Positions 13,663 to 14,000 of a stretch of 14,000 nt of DNA are shown piece after piece. Source of the DNA: Treponema sp. GTDB lineage: Bacteria; Spirochaetota; Spirochaetia; Treponematales; Breznakiellaceae. How positions within the stretch are numbered: the stretch's first letter is position 1; each line of letters starts with the position of its first letter. The stretch covers positions 1-14,000 of the forward strand of contig JAISBR010000204.1 in NCBI GenBank assembly GCA_031266095.1. Reading direction: 5' to 3'. Below the pieces are notes generated by a model. The model saw only the letters and a list, made by a program, of their open reading frames with translations. It was not told where the DNA came from and made no database searches. The position numbers were made by a program, and so were the translations under genes.

Positions 13663-13951
13663 ACAATCCTCCATAAAATAAAAATAAGTACTCACTGCCG
13701 TTCAAGAAACTATTACCGCCGGCGGGGAAATCTTCAGCGCCGGCGGAGAAACTTCCAGCGCCGGTGGGGAAACTATTACCGCCGGCGGGAGAACTTCCAG
13801 TGCCGGCGGGGAAATTTTTAGTACCGGCGGAGAAACTCTCAGCGCCGGATAACAAAGAACAGGCAGCAAAGAGCGAAGTAACCCTTCCGTCGATAGCTGA
13901 CCCGCTCTCAGCCTGCTCTGTCTTCCCTTTGCACACCTGCTGTTTGCTCAT
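13652..13951 (-). CDS. Doubtful 99-residue ORF built largely of 21-bp repeats
   Basis: The frame ATG 13951 to 13652 has a non-repetitive start (MSKQQVCKGKTEQAES) and then heptads such as SAGTKNFPAGT and SAGAEDFPAGG encoded by the minisatellite. Its end overlaps the start of the 221-residue gene by 11 nt. No convincing Shine-Dalgarno precedes the ATG. The heptads vary more in this frame than in the opposite strand's frame, which argues against coding here. Upstream, minus-strand bases 14000-13960 could encode the last residues of a further gene (ending FQRPALAP, stop 13962-13960), but the stretch is too short to judge. Confidence 0.25.
   Translation of the reverse strand: MSKQQVCKGKTEQAESGSAIDGRVTSLFAACSLLSGAESFSAGTKNFPAGTGSSPAGGNSFPTGAGSFSAGAEDFPAGGNSFLNGSEYLFLFYGGLYVR
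13697..13849. repeat. 21-bp tandem repeat (minisatellite), about 7 units
   Basis: Units start at 13697, 13718, 13739, 13760, 13781, 13802 and 13823, each 21 bp, plus a partial GCCGGA at 13844. The core is GCCGGCGGGGAAACTTCCAGC with substitutions; the first unit (GCCGTTCAA...) is the most diverged. Because 21 is a multiple of three the repeat is frame-neutral. On the plus strand it would read as AGGETSS-type heptads, but that frame has a stop at 13685 and no start codon. Confidence 0.9.
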
Positions 13952-14000
13952 TATTCATTTCAAGGCGCAAGAGCGGGCCGCTGGAAGCGGATCACCACGA

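Noticed and set aside
13688..13852. Plus-strand reading of the 21-bp repeats as a heptad-repeat peptide
   Set aside because: The frame is bounded by a stop at 13685 and lacks any start codon, so it cannot be an independent gene here.

Overview
The window looks like chromosomal DNA from a Treponema-type spirochete, possibly a gut symbiont. That is inference from gene content and protein style: a CsgG-like domain ending in the 'LTLKALDVQTAEI' style common in treponemes, a small two-domain protein with a PTPTP linker of a type I associate with Treponema and Bacteroidetes paralog families, and dispersed short palindromes and 21-bp repeats. No rRNA or tRNA is present to settle it. Most of the window is GC-rich. 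The first ~620 bases are clearly AT-rich and look like a junction with different DNA.

Layout: (1) 1-586, AT-rich: the 5' end of an unidentified minus-strand gene leaving the window, then an isolated C-terminal piece of a CsgG-like domain. (2) 766-1584, plus strand: a ComF-family phosphoribosyltransferase. (3) 9547 down to 1662, minus strand: a compact histidine operon in the order leader peptide, hisG, hisB, hisH, hisF, hisA-hisIE fusion, hisC, hisD and a COG0731-like radical SAM gene. Most junctions overlap (ATGA or TAATG) or are under 50 nt. (4) 12836 down to 9650, minus strand: nrdD-nrdG, the anaerobic ribonucleotide reductase and its activase, behind a promoter straddled by two NrdR-like boxes. 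(5) 12940-14000: a palindromic repeat, a hypothetical two-domain protein, and a 21-bp minisatellite.

The strongest regulatory find is upstream of hisG. A 20-codon ORF carries four consecutive His codons, followed by mutually exclusive pairing segments and a strong intrinsic terminator just before the hisG ribosome-binding site. This has the logic of a classical ribosome-mediated his attenuator. The predicted transcription start falls on the leader ATG, so the leader peptide may be translated from a leaderless mRNA.

The his operon encodes every step from PRPP + ATP to histidine except histinidol-phosphate phosphatase (correctly: histidinol-phosphate phosphatase), because HisB here is the IGP-dehydratase only. 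HisA, HisI and HisE are fused into one 440-residue protein. Several core enzymes (NrdD twice, HisC, HisF, HisA) carry Gly/Ala/Pro/Ser-rich in-frame insertions with no obvious family counterpart, suggesting that small repeats have invaded coding DNA.
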